From NCBI GenBank assembly GCA_023459495.1, contig JAEWTL010000026.1:62001-126000 (forward strand): DNA of 64,000 nt, written 5' to 3'. How positions within the stretch are numbered: position 1 is the first letter of the stretch; each line of letters opens with the position of its first letter. This document shows, one piece after another, positions 32,530 to 41,401 of this stretch. The stretch is from Bacillota bacterium (lineage in GTDB: Bacteria; Bacillota; Clostridia; Christensenellales; SZUA-584). The notes under the pieces are model-generated. The model was not told the origin of the DNA, ran no database searches, and saw nothing but the letters and a program-made list of their open reading frames with translations. A program made the position numbers and the translations under genes.

Positions 32530-33609
32530 ATGAAAAAGTGGAAAGCAGGTATCGTAGGCGCAACAGGCATGGTAGGCCAGCGTTTCGTCACGTTGCTCGC
32601 AAATCATCCGTGGTTTGAGATCACACATTTAGGTGCAAGTTCAAATTCCGCGGGTAAAACCTATGCGCAGGCTGTGGAAGGACGCTGGGCGATGTCTGTG
32701 CCCCTGCCCGAGAGCGTGGCGGGTATGATGGTTTTTGACGCTGCCGATATCGCAGCAGCCGCACAGAACGTGGATTTCGTATTCTGTGCCGTCAGTCTCG
32801 ACAAGGCGCAGACCCGTCTGTTGGAGGAAGCTTACGCGAAAGCGGAGATTCCGGTAGTCTCCAACAACAGCGCCCACCGCATGACGCCGGATGTGCCGAT
32901 GATGATCCCTGAGATCAACCCGGAGCACACGGAAATCATCGCGTATCAACGCAAACGTCTTGGCACGCGTCGTGGTTTCATTGCGGTAAAGCCCAATTGT
33001 TCCATCCAGACCTATGTGCCCGCGCTGCATCCGTTGATGGATTTTGAGCCGGAGCAGGTCGTGGCATGCACGTATCAGGCGATTTCGGGCGCCGGCAAAA
33101 CGTTTGACCGTTGGCCCGAAATGATTGACAACGTAATCCCCTATATCGGTGGCGAAGAACAAAAAAGCGAACAGGAACCGCTTAAGGTTTGGGGCCACAT
33201 TGATGGCGGCGAGATCAAGCATACCTCTGCCCCGCTCATCACCAGCCAGTGCCTCCGTGTACCGGTCAGCGATGGACACATGGCAGCCACGTTTGTACGG
33301 TTTAAAAACAAGCCTTCCAAGGAAACGATATTGCAGCGGTGGCAGGAGTTTGCAGGCGAGCCGCAGAAGTTAAACTTACCAAGTGCGCCGCATCCCTTCC
33401 TGCAATATTTTGAAGAGGACGCGCGCCCGCAGACGCGCCTCGACCGCGACAACGGGAACGGCATGGCCGTTTCCATCGGACGTCTGCGCGAAGACCCGAT
33501 ATTCGATTATAAGTTTGTCTGCCTCAGCCATAATACGCTGCGCGGCGCTGCGGGCGGCGGCGTGCTTGTGGCGGAACTGCTGGCAGCAAAGGGCTATTTT
33601 GACCGGTGA
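32530..33609 (+). CDS. asd: Aspartate-semialdehyde dehydrogenase, archaeal/fungal-type
   Basis: A 359-residue enzyme converting aspartyl phosphate to aspartate semialdehyde with NADPH, at the head of the lysine, threonine and methionine branch. ATG 32530 follows GGGAGG. The NADP-binding GIVGATGMVGQRF is at 7-19, the catalytic cysteine is Cys157 in VKPNCSIQTY, and YQAISGAGK is the next conserved block. The sequence style (ASSNSAGKTYAQAVEGRW) fits the archaeal/yeast-like group rather than the shorter enterobacterial type. No aspartokinase gene is adjacent. Confidence 0.93.
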   Translation: MKKWKAGIVGATGMVGQRFVTLLANHPWFEITHLGASSNSAGKTYAQAVEGRWAMSVPLPESVAGMMVFDAADIAAAAQNVDFVFCAVSLDKAQTRLLEEAYAKAEIPVVSNNSAHRMTPDVPMMIPEINPEHTEIIAYQRKRLGTRRGFIAVKPNCSIQTYVPALHPLMDFEPEQVVACTYQAISGAGKTFDRWPEMIDNVIPYIGGEEQKSEQEPLKVWGHIDGGEIKHTSAPLITSQCLRVPVSDGHMAATFVRFKNKPSKETILQRWQEFAGEPQKLNLPSAPHPFLQYFEEDARPQTRLDRDNGNGMAVSIGRLREDPIFDYKFVCLSHNTLRGAAGGGVLVAELLAAKGYFDR

Positions 33610-33640
33610 GTGATGTTCACCATCAGGAAGGAGCCAAAGT

Positions 33641-34522
33641 ATGAGTATTTTCAGAGGAGCGGGAACTGCTCTCGTGACACCGTTCAGCGACACGGGAATC
33701 AACTTTGCAGCGTTTGAGTCACTCATCGAATACCAAATTGAGGGCGGCATTGATGCGCTGATTGTCTGCGGTACCACGGGTGAAGCCTCTACGATGTCGC
33801 ACGAGGAGAAGTGCAGCGCCATCGACTTCGTGGTGAAGCAATCGGCGGGGCGCGTACCCGTCATTGCGGGCACCGGCACGAACAACACGACCGCATCGGT
33901 GGATGCCTCCATGGAAGCTGCGGATTTGGGCGTGGATGCGCTGCTTACCGTTACCCCTTATTACAACAAATGCACCGACGCGGGCCTCATCCAGCATTTC
34001 TACGCCATTGCGGACGCCGTGGGTATTCCCGTCATCGTCTACAATGTGCCTTCACGGACGGGCATGAACATTTCCCCAGCCGTGATGAAGGAACTTACCG
34101 AGCACGAGAACGTCGTGGGCGTCAAGGAAGCCAGCGCCAATATCACTCAGATTGCCGAAATCGCGCGGCTCTGCCCCGATCTCGACATTTACTCGGGCAA
34201 TGACGATCATGTGGTGCCGGTATTGTCGTTGGGCGGCATCGGCGTCATCTCGGTGGTTTCCAATGTGCTGCCCGGCATGACCCACGACATGGTGGAAAGC
34301 TTTCTGAACGGAGATACGGATACTGCCTGTGCGCTGCAGCTGAAGCTCAACGCGCTCGGCAAAGTGCTTTTCTCCGAAGTCAACCCGATCCCGATTAAGA
34401 TGGCGCTCAACATGATCGGCATCCCTGCGGGTCTGCCCCGCATGCCGCTCACCGAAATGAGCGCGGATAAAGCGGCTCTGCTTAAAAAGGAGCTCATCGA
34501 CTTCGGGTTCGATATCGCGTAA
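33641..34522 (+). CDS. dapA: 4-hydroxy-tetrahydrodipicolinate synthase
   Basis: A 293-residue TIM-barrel lyase condensing pyruvate with aspartate semialdehyde. The Schiff-base lysine is Lys162 in VVGVKEAS, the catalytic tyrosine is Tyr134 in VYNVPSRTG, and CGTTGEASTM (43-52) is the pyruvate-binding signature. GGAG precedes the start. Second gene of the riboswitch-controlled operon. Confidence 0.97.
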   Translation: MSIFRGAGTALVTPFSDTGINFAAFESLIEYQIEGGIDALIVCGTTGEASTMSHEEKCSAIDFVVKQSAGRVPVIAGTGTNNTTASVDASMEAADLGVDALLTVTPYYNKCTDAGLIQHFYAIADAVGIPVIVYNVPSRTGMNISPAVMKELTEHENVVGVKEASANITQIAEIARLCPDLDIYSGNDDHVVPVLSLGGIGVISVVSNVLPGMTHDMVESFLNGDTDTACALQLKLNALGKVLFSEVNPIPIKMALNMIGIPAGLPRMPLTEMSADKAALLKKELIDFGFDIA

Positions 34523-34551
34523 CAAGAACTCACAAACGACAAGGGGTATTT

Positions 34552-35760
34552 ATGATCGACATCGTGATTTGCGGCATCAATGGTAAAATGGGACAGACGC
34601 TTGCCGAAGCAGCGGCACGGACAGAAGGTGTCCGTGTTGTTGCCGGCGTGGATAAGTTCCCGGAAGCGCGCGTTAACACATTCCCTGTATACGGACAAAT
34701 TACTGACTGCGGGGAAAGAGCAGATCTCGTCGTCGATTTTTCGCGGCCCGAAGCGTTGGATGCCAATATCCGCTTTGCGAAGGGCCGCGGCATTCCTCTG
34801 ATCATTGCGACGACCGGCTTTTCCGATACCGAGAAGCAGAAAATTCATGATGCTTCGGAAGACATCGCTGTATTCTTCTCGGCCAACATGTCGCTGGGCG
34901 TCAGCCTCCAGATGGAGCTTTCCCGGCGCGCCGCGGAGTGCTTCGGTGAAGCGTTCGATATTGAGATCGTCGAGCAGCATCATAATCAGAAGGTGGATGC
35001 GCCCAGCGGTACTGCGCTTGCGCTGGCTGACGCTATTAACACAGCATTCGTAAATCCGAAGGAACTGCTGTGCGGGCGCTGCACGCGCAGTGAAAAGCGC
35101 AGCCGCGAGATTGGTATCCATGCGGTACGCGGCGGTACGCTTCCGGGCGAACACAGCGTACTTTTTATCGGTGCCGATGAAGTGCTGGAGATCCGCCATA
35201 CCGCTTACTCGCGCCAGATATTTGCGTTTGGCGCACTGCGCGCTGCGCAGTTTATGGCCGGGAAGCCAGCGGGCCTGTATACCATGGCCGACATGATCGC
35301 GCAGAGCGCCGTTACCAACATTTACAAGGATGATGCGCAGGCGATGATCACACTTGCAGGTATCTCCTCCGCCCCCTCTACCGTCGCAGGCGTGTTCGAG
35401 GATGTCGCGGCTGGCGGCATCAAGGTGGATATCATCAGTCAGACCTCACCGCAGGATGGCCGCGTCAGCCTGTCGTTCTCGCTGCCTCGTGCCGACCTCG
35501 AAGCTTGCCTGCGCATACTCAAAAAACACGAGGCTCACGGAGCCAACATTATTGCCAACGCATCGCTTTCCAAGCTGATCGTAGAAGGCGCCGGCATGCA
35601 GCGGCAATACGGAGTAGCCTCAAAGCTGTTTGGTGCGCTTGCCGCGCGCAATATCGGCATCGACATCATCACTACATCCGAAACCAAAATCAGCTTTTGC
35701 GTAAGCGTAGCTCGAGCCGATGAAGCAGTGAGTGCTGTAGCCGAGGCTTTCAGCCTGTAA
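34552..35760 (+). CDS. dapB: 4-hydroxy-tetrahydrodipicolinate reductase fused to tandem ACT domains
   Basis: A 402-residue fusion. Residues 1-250 are a full DapB: nucleotide-binding VICGINGKMGQTLAEA, ATTGFSDTE, the catalytic EQHHNQKVDAPSGTA (141-155), and IGIHAVRGGTLPGEHSV, ending in GLYTMADMI. Residues about 262-402 read like the regulatory end of aspartokinase, with two ACT domains: ITLAGISSAPSTVAGVFEDV with VDIISQTSP, then LSKLIVEGAGMQRQYGVASK with IIT TSETKISF. DapB alone is about 250-270 residues, so the tail is extra. It may give amino-acid feedback at this step; the effector is unknown. Confidence 0.92.
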   Translation: MIDIVICGINGKMGQTLAEAAARTEGVRVVAGVDKFPEARVNTFPVYGQITDCGERADLVVDFSRPEALDANIRFAKGRGIPLIIATTGFSDTEKQKIHDASEDIAVFFSANMSLGVSLQMELSRRAAECFGEAFDIEIVEQHHNQKVDAPSGTALALADAINTAFVNPKELLCGRCTRSEKRSREIGIHAVRGGTLPGEHSVLFIGADEVLEIRHTAYSRQIFAFGALRAAQFMAGKPAGLYTMADMIAQSAVTNIYKDDAQAMITLAGISSAPSTVAGVFEDVAAGGIKVDIISQTSPQDGRVSLSFSLPRADLEACLRILKKHEAHGANIIANASLSKLIVEGAGMQRQYGVASKLFGALAARNIGIDIITTSETKISFCVSVARADEAVSAVAEAFSL

Positions 35761-35766
35761 AATATT

Positions 35767-36570
35767 ATGAACGATACCCATATTGTCAGGGAATTTTATA
35801 ACAACGGTGTTCAGGCAGAGTGGGAGCGGCTTGAACATCACCCTATCGAATTTGCTGTCACAAAGCACTTTATTGACCGCTATATCAGCGCCGGGGACAG
35901 CGTCCTTGATATTGGCGGCGGGCCAGGCCGATACTCGTTGTACCTTGCTGATACGGGCTGCCGGGTTACTCTTCTCGATCTTTCCGAAGAAAATGCTGCG
36001 TTTGCTAAGAATAAAGCATGCGAGCTTGGGCTGAACATCACCGCGATGCAGGGAGACGCCTGCCATGCGGATAGCATCGTCAGCGGCCAGTTTGACTGTG
36101 TGCTACTTATGGGCCCGATGTATCATTTGCTTGATGAAGTCCAGCGAACTCAGGCGATGAATGCGGCGCTGCGGCTGCTTAAGCCGGGCGGTGTTATCTT
36201 TGTATCGTTTATCTCGCTTTACGCTGGCCTCTGCGATTTCATGAAGAATCGCCCGCAAGCGGTATTGGAAGACAGCGAACAGGAATATATCCGCTGCTGT
36301 TATGAAAACCGCGCATACTGCGGCGATGCATTCACCAAAGCCAGTCTGATTTCTCCTTCGGAGATTCTGGCGTTCATGGAGCAGTTTCCATTACAGAAGC
36401 TTCACTTTTTTGGGCAGGAGGGCATCACTTCTCCCTGCGAAAACAACATCCTCGCCTCTGGAGAAGACACGCTCCAACGCTGGATTGATATCGCAATTCA
36501 AGCCTGTGAGCGGAAAGAATTCCTCGCATTCTCGGAACACCTGATGTTCGTCGGACGCCATGTCAGCTGA
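35767..36570 (+). CDS. Class I SAM-dependent methyltransferase (substrate unknown)
   Basis: A 267-residue protein starting 6 bases after dapB, with the motif I VLDIGGGPGRYSLYLA, VTLLDLSEEN and CVLLMGPMYHLLDE, then LKPGGVIFVSFIS. It is likely the last gene of the dap operon by spacing, although no lysine-related role is known for such enzymes. The substrate cannot be read. Confidence 0.85.
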   Translation: MNDTHIVREFYNNGVQAEWERLEHHPIEFAVTKHFIDRYISAGDSVLDIGGGPGRYSLYLADTGCRVTLLDLSEENAAFAKNKACELGLNITAMQGDACHADSIVSGQFDCVLLMGPMYHLLDEVQRTQAMNAALRLLKPGGVIFVSFISLYAGLCDFMKNRPQAVLEDSEQEYIRCCYENRAYCGDAFTKASLISPSEILAFMEQFPLQKLHFFGQEGITSPCENNILASGEDTLQRWIDIAIQACERKEFLAFSEHLMFVGRHVS

Positions 36571-36577
36571 GACACCA

Positions 36578-37246
36578 TTATAGCAGTCCGAATCTTTTGG
36601 CATACTCCTTTTTCAAACGTTCCACACCGATCATTCGCCCGTGACCCGGGCAGATATATTTCGCGCCGCTGCCGATGATCTTTCGCCACGCGCCCGGTAT
36701 TTCTTCTGGCATGTCAGCGAAGGGTGGATAGATTACATTGCCTATCGCAAAAACAGTGTCCCCAGCGAAGAAGTAATCGCCAATCCGCAGCCCGACAGAC
36801 CCTGCCGTATGCGCACCCAAATGCATATATTGCGCATCCCATCCCGTCTCTCCTAACTCACCGCTCTCCCCTGCCTCGATGATGTCTTGCGACACCGGAA
36901 CATAGTGTTCACGCGATTCGGCGGATTGCAGGCTGTGTGCAACCCGGCTTAAAACACTGGAAAACGGGCTCGTACCCTTGGGCACCGGGGTATGTCCGCC
37001 GCGAAGGTATGCACATTCTGCTTCCCCTGCCATTACCCTGGCACCTGTCGCCTGCCGAATCGCCTCCACGCCGCCGGTATGATCATAATGCGTATGTGTG
37101 AGGAATATCAGCGGCACCTTCAAACCGAGAGCGTTTATACGGCGTAAAATGGCAGTGCCATCAGCCTGTGTCCCGGTGTCAATAAGGACCGCGTTGCCGT
37201 TTTCATAGGCTAACCATGCGGTACCTGAAAGTTTGCTTACTTCCAT
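36578..37246 (-). CDS. MBL-fold metallo-hydrolase
   Basis: A 222-residue protein with the metallo-beta-lactamase motif THTHYDHTGG (ligands His51, His53, Asp55, His56), followed by LGAHTAGSVGLRIGDYFFAGDTVF and CPGHGRMI with further ligands. Such enzymes include glyoxalase II-like thioesterases and other hydrolases. It converges with the methyltransferase gene, 7 bases apart. Substrate unknown. Confidence 0.88.
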   Translation of the reverse strand: MEVSKLSGTAWLAYENGNAVLIDTGTQADGTAILRRINALGLKVPLIFLTHTHYDHTGGVEAIRQATGARVMAGEAECAYLRGGHTPVPKGTSPFSSVLSRVAHSLQSAESREHYVPVSQDIIEAGESGELGETGWDAQYMHLGAHTAGSVGLRIGDYFFAGDTVFAIGNVIYPPFADMPEEIPGAWRKIIGSGAKYICPGHGRMIGVERLKKEYAKRFGLL

Positions 37247-37312
37247 GATATCCCTCCTTTATAAGGTCAGTTTAACACATTCATGTTTAATAAGCATCTG
37301 ATAATTCACCGT

Positions 37313-37341
37313 TTGACAACTCGATAAAACAAGTTTATTCT
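37313..37341 (+). promoter_or_regulatory. Sigma-A promoter of the small membrane protein gene
   Basis: TTGACA (37313-37318) and TATTCT (37336-37341) are 17 bases apart, about 34 bases ahead of the start codon. AAGGAG lies just before that start. Confidence 0.65.
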
Positions 37342-37375
37342 TCATATGCATCAATCAATATACTAAGGAGCAGTT

Positions 37376-37687
37376 ATGGCACAATTTTTCGAAGCACTCA
37401 TGCTCATCAGTTTCGGCGTCTCGTGGCCGTTTTCGATCGTGAAGTCGATCAGATCCCGTACAGCAAAAGGAAAAAGCCTTGTTTTTATGCTGATCGTAAT
37501 AGGCGGTTACCTGTTTGGCATCACAAGCAAACTGATATCCGGCAACATCACTTACGTATTTATTTTCTACATAATTGATATACTAATGGTGCTGACCGAT
37601 ACGATTCTATATATCCGCAACACGCGGTTGGATAAGCTTGCGGTGCAGGATGCACAGCTCGTCGAGAACCTTATCGAGAGCAAGTGA
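37376..37687 (+). CDS. Small three-helix membrane protein, PQ-loop/SemiSWEET-like
   Basis: A 103-residue membrane protein with three hydrophobic segments. FGVSWPFSIVKSIRSRTAKGKS, in which a turn with proline precedes a basic loop and then a second helix, resembles the PQ-loop module of SemiSWEET transporters, which dimerise to form a sugar pore. The exact PQ dipeptide is absent (it reads WPF). The gene stands alone with its own promoter and terminator. Transport function is inferred and uncertain. Confidence 0.6.
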   Translation: MAQFFEALMLISFGVSWPFSIVKSIRSRTAKGKSLVFMLIVIGGYLFGITSKLISGNITYVFIFYIIDILMVLTDTILYIRNTRLDKLAVQDAQLVENLIESK

Positions 37688-37760
37688 TTTCAGTTCATGC
37701 CAGAACGGCTCTAAGCGCATTTTCGTTGGGTGACCGTTTGACTCCAACTCCAAAGATCAG

Positions 37761-37794
37761 AAAAGCGGTCTGTAAGCACATACAAACCGCTTTT
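37761..37794. terminator. Bidirectional intrinsic terminator between the small membrane gene and purD
   Basis: AAAAGCGGT (37761-37769) pairs perfectly with ACCGCTTTT (37786-37794), so each strand ends the stem in TTTT. It lies between convergent genes, ending both the 103-residue gene and the pur operon. Confidence 0.8.
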
Positions 37795-37813
37795 ATCTAT
37801 CTGGACAGCGACA

Positions 37814-39064
37814 CTACTTGATTCCAATGTCAGTTCGGTACTGTGCGCCTTTGAAGTTAATTTTACTCACTTCACGGTAGGCTTTCCGTCGCGCTTCAGG
37901 AATATTCCGGCCAAGTGCCGTCACACCCAACACACGTCCCCCAGCGGTTACATATTCTTCATTCTTTTTAGCAGTCCCCGCATGGAACACGATAGTGTCC
38001 TCCACCTGTTCCAATCCGCTGATCAGCATCCCCTTGGGGTAGCTGTCCGGATAACCGCCCGATGCCATCACCACGCAAACCGCACTGCGTCCATCCCATT
38101 CCAGTTTGATTTCATGCAGCCTGCCGTCGATTACCGCATCCATCACGTCCAGCAGATCGTTCTTCATGCGTGGCAGCACCACCTGCGCCTCCGGATCGCC
38201 GAAGCGCGCGTTGTACTCGAGAAGCTTCGGCCCGTCCTGCGTCAGCATCAGTCCAAAGTATAGAACGCCCTTGAACTCTACGCCTTCCATTTGCAGCGCT
38301 TCCACGGTGCGGCGAATGATCTTCTCCTCGACTTCTGCTTTCACCGCGTCCGTATATTTGGGGCTGGGCGAGAACGTGCCCATGCCTCCGGTATTCGGCC
38401 CTCCGTCATTATCGAATACTCGTTTGTGATCTTGAGCGCTCGCCATCGGCAATATCGTCTTGCCATCGCAGAAGGCCAGCACGGATACCTCCGGGCCCTG
38501 GATAAATTCCTCAATCACAACACGCTTGCCCGCTTCGCCAAATACCTTCTTCACCATAATGGTGTCCAACGCGGCTTTCGCATCCTCCACGGTATTGCAG
38601 ATGATAACGCCCTTACCGAGCGCCAGCCCGTCCGCCTTGATTACCGTGGGCAACGGACACGTTTGAACATAGAGGGATGCCGCCGCGTAGTCATCAAACA
38701 CCTCATATTGGGCCGTGGAAATGCCATATTTCTTCATCAGATGCTTGGCATATACCTTGCTGCCCTCCAGCCGAGCACCTGCCGCAGTGGGCCCAAAAGC
38801 GCGGATACCCTCCTTTTGCAGTTCATCCACAAGACCCATGTAGAGCGGGTCATCCGGCGCGACCACCACGAGGTCAAACATATCCGTTTTTGCGTAATCC
38901 ACAATGCCGCGAATATCGGTCGCCTTGAGCGGTACGCATACGGCCATATCCGCAATACCGCCGTTGCCCGGCGCGCAGTGGATTTCCGTAACGCGGGGGT
39001 TCTGCCGCAGTTTCCAGATGATCGTGTGCTCACGGCCTCCCCCGCCAACTACCAATATCTTCAT
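37814..39064 (-). CDS. purD: Phosphoribosylamine-glycine ligase
   Basis: A 416-residue ATP-grasp enzyme joining glycine to phosphoribosylamine. ATG 39064 follows GAGGA; a longer in-frame start would run into purH and is rejected. The N-terminus MKILVVGGGGREHTIIWKL is the PurD signature, with ATP-grasp blocks VIKADGLALGKGV, GPEVSVLAFCDG and NARFGDPEAQVVLPRM. Last gene of the purECFMNHD operon. Confidence 0.97.
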   Translation of the reverse strand: MKILVVGGGGREHTIIWKLRQNPRVTEIHCAPGNGGIADMAVCVPLKATDIRGIVDYAKTDMFDLVVVAPDDPLYMGLVDELQKEGIRAFGPTAAGARLEGSKVYAKHLMKKYGISTAQYEVFDDYAAASLYVQTCPLPTVIKADGLALGKGVIICNTVEDAKAALDTIMVKKVFGEAGKRVVIEEFIQGPEVSVLAFCDGKTILPMASAQDHKRVFDNDGGPNTGGMGTFSPSPKYTDAVKAEVEEKIIRRTVEALQMEGVEFKGVLYFGLMLTQDGPKLLEYNARFGDPEAQVVLPRMKNDLLDVMDAVIDGRLHEIKLEWDGRSAVCVVMASGGYPDSYPKGMLISGLEQVEDTIVFHAGTAKKNEEYVTAGGRVLGVTALGRNIPEARRKAYREVSKINFKGAQYRTDIGIK

Positions 39065-39074
39065 TTTCTGTTCC

Positions 39075-40607
39075 TCAGTGCTTGAAGTGGCGCATGCCCG
39101 TGAACACCATCGCAATGCCAAGCTCGTCACAGGCCCTGATGGAATCCTCGTCACGGATGCTGCCACCCGGCTGAATGATGGTGCTGATACCGTACTGTGC
39201 CGCAAGTCGTACGCAGTCGTCAAACGGGAAATATGCGTCAGACGCAAGCGCTGCACCTTTTACTTTGTCGCCCGAACGCTGCAGCGCTGCCTCGGCGGCC
39301 CAGATGCGTGACACCTGCCCCGGCCCAAGGCCCAGCGATTGATCGTCCTTTGCCACAGCGATGGCATTGCTCTTTAGGTGCTTCACCAGCTTCCACGCGA
39401 ACAGCATGTCCTTCATCTGCTGCTCCGTGGGCGCTATTTTCGTCACCACTTTGAGGTCGCCGTCCAGCAGCTTATCGTCCGGCTGCTGAACGATGAGTCC
39501 ACCAAGTGGCTTCTTTAAGTCAACCGCCGTCGGTTTGATCGGCGACGAGATGCCCGGCAGACGCATGATGCGCAGGTTCTTTTTGGTTTTCAGCACCGTA
39601 AGCGCATCCTCCGTAAACGATGGTGCAATCACGATCTCAAGGAAGGTCTTGACCATCTCTTCGGCGGTGGCTTTATCAACCTCCGCGTTGACCGCCACAA
39701 TGCCGCCATATACAGAGACCGGGTCCGCATTATAGGCTTTCAGATAGGCTTCGCAGACCGTTGCGCCGCTGCCCACGCCGCACGGATTGGCATGTTTGGA
39801 CGCAACCACGGTGATCTCGCTGAACTCGCGCAAACAGTCCAGCGCGCCGTTGGTATCGTTGATATTGTTAAAGGAAAGCTCCTTGCCCCAAAGCTGCTCA
39901 GCAGCGGCAAGTGTCCCCTCTGTTCCAATGGGCTCTTTATAGAAAGCGGCGCTCTGGTGCGGATTTTCGCCATAGCGCATATCCTGCAGCTTTTCATAGG
40001 TCAACGTCAGCTTTTCGGGATATCCCCCGCCGTTCTGCCGACGCAGATATCCGGAAATCAGCGCGTCGTAGGCGGCCGTATTCTCGAACACCTTGACGCA
40101 CAGGTCAAACTTGGTCTCACGGGTAACGCCGCCGTCTTTCAGTTCGTCCAAAACTCGGACATAGTCCGCCGGATCCACAATGGACGCCACGTCCTGCCAG
40201 TTCTTCGCCGCGGCACGCAGCATGGTCGGTCCGCCAATGTCAATGTTCTCAATGGCATCCTCCAGCGTCACATCGGGTTTCTGAATGGTGGCTTTAAACG
40301 GATACAGGTTGACCGCCACGATATCGATCAGTCCTACGCCCAGCTTTTCCACTTGTGCCATATGATCCTTGTTGTCCCGCATAGCGAGTATGCCCGCGTG
40401 GATGGCCGGATGCAGTGTCTTCACGCGCCCGTCCAGGCACTCCGGAAAACCGGTGATGTCCGATACGTTGGTGACGGGTACACCCGCCTGCTCCAGCGCC
40501 TTCTGCGTCCCACCTGTCGACAGAATCTCAAACCCAAGCGAGACAAGCCCGGCTGCAAAATCCACAACTCCCGTCTTATCAAATACGCTTAAGAAAGCCC
40601 TCTTCAT
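39075..40607 (-). CDS. purH: Bifunctional AICAR transformylase / IMP cyclohydrolase
   Basis: A 510-residue enzyme for the last two steps to IMP. ATG 40607 follows GGAGGT. The N-terminal cyclohydrolase domain has SVFDKTGVVDFAAGL and GGTQKALEQAGV, and the transformylase domain has KHANPCGVG and DAYFPFDDCVRLAA. Length is typical. It is separated from purN by a 173-base gap with three hairpins, unlike the tight spacing elsewhere in this operon. Confidence 0.98.
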   Translation of the reverse strand: MKRAFLSVFDKTGVVDFAAGLVSLGFEILSTGGTQKALEQAGVPVTNVSDITGFPECLDGRVKTLHPAIHAGILAMRDNKDHMAQVEKLGVGLIDIVAVNLYPFKATIQKPDVTLEDAIENIDIGGPTMLRAAAKNWQDVASIVDPADYVRVLDELKDGGVTRETKFDLCVKVFENTAAYDALISGYLRRQNGGGYPEKLTLTYEKLQDMRYGENPHQSAAFYKEPIGTEGTLAAAEQLWGKELSFNNINDTNGALDCLREFSEITVVASKHANPCGVGSGATVCEAYLKAYNADPVSVYGGIVAVNAEVDKATAEEMVKTFLEIVIAPSFTEDALTVLKTKKNLRIMRLPGISSPIKPTAVDLKKPLGGLIVQQPDDKLLDGDLKVVTKIAPTEQQMKDMLFAWKLVKHLKSNAIAVAKDDQSLGLGPGQVSRIWAAEAALQRSGDKVKGAALASDAYFPFDDCVRLAAQYGISTIIQPGGSIRDEDSIRACDELGIAMVFTGMRHFKH

Positions 40608-40639
40608 ATGATCAACCTCCAAATTTAATTACGTTTACA

Positions 40640-40721
40640 TTGGAGGCTCTGCCTCCAAACCTCCGCCCAAGGGACCAATCCCTTGGGAATCCCTTTGCGG
40701 GATGCCACTGCATGGCATCCC
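40640..40721. repeat. Three consecutive perfect palindromes between purN and purH
   Basis: TTGGAGGC/GCCTCCAA (40640-40658, loop 3), CCCAAGGGA/TCCCTTGGG (40666-40687, loop 4) and GGGATGCCA/TGGCATCCC (40699-40721, loop 5). ATCCC (40689-40693) could also pair with GGGAT (40699-40703), giving an alternative fold. None has a T-run on the transcribed strand. This looks like an intergenic repeat element of clostridial type; only one copy was seen in the window. Confidence 0.75.
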
Positions 40722-40780
40722 CAGTTTTAAAAAATATATCGGTGGGAAATGCCAGAGGGCAACACACTCGTAATTAGATC

Positions 40781-41401
40781 CTATTTTACCACAAAAACCC
40801 GGCGGCCTTCTATACGCAGACGGTCCTCACAGAGCAGAGCCACCGATTTAACGAGTATTTCATGTTCAACTTTAAGGATGCGTGCAGCCAGCACTTCAGG
40901 CGTATCTTCGTCCAACACAGGTACACATTGCTGCATGATGATGGGGCCGGTGTCCGTACCTTCGTCCACAAAATGCACCGTCGCGCCGGAGACCTTCGCG
41001 CCGTAGTTCAGTACAGCTTCGTGAACGCGATGCCCGTAATAGCCTTTGCCGCAAAACGATGGGATCAACGCAGGGTGAATGTTGACGATTGGAAACCGAT
41101 GAACCAGATCAGAGCCTAATATCGACATATAGCCCGCAAGCACCACCGCCTGCGCGCCAAAGCCGTCGATCGCTTCAATCACTGCAGCGTCATGCGCGGC
41201 TTGATCTGCATGGTCCTTAGGACGAATCACCACAGTGGGTACGTCCGCCTTTTTCGCACGTTCCAGCGCAAAGACATCGGGCCTGCTTGATATCACACAG
41301 TCCACCTGTGCGGGAATGCGCCCGTCCGCGCAGGCGTCCAACACGGCCTGCAGATTCGTACCGCCTCCGGAAACCATGACAGCCAGCTTTTCTATCCGCA
41401 C
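40781..41401 (-). CDS. purN: Phosphoribosylglycinamide formyltransferase
   Basis: A 206-residue formyl-tetrahydrofolate-dependent transferase. The N-terminus KLAVMVSGGGTNLQAVLDA matches PurN, with VVLAGYMSILG, the catalytic FPIVNIHPALIPSF, and the conserved GATVHFVDEGTDTGPIIMQ. The start overlaps the end of purM by 10 bases. Confidence 0.97.
   Translation of the reverse strand: MRIEKLAVMVSGGGTNLQAVLDACADGRIPAQVDCVISSRPDVFALERAKKADVPTVVIRPKDHADQAAHDAAVIEAIDGFGAQAVVLAGYMSILGSDLVHRFPIVNIHPALIPSFCGKGYYGHRVHEAVLNYGAKVSGATVHFVDEGTDTGPIIMQQCVPVLDEDTPEVLAARILKVEHEILVKSVALLCEDRLRIEGRRVFVVK

Noticed and set aside
39065..39256. A 64-residue N-terminal extension of PurD
   Set aside because: The added residues come from within purH in another frame, while MKILVVGGGG at 39064 is the standard PurD start with its own ribosome site.
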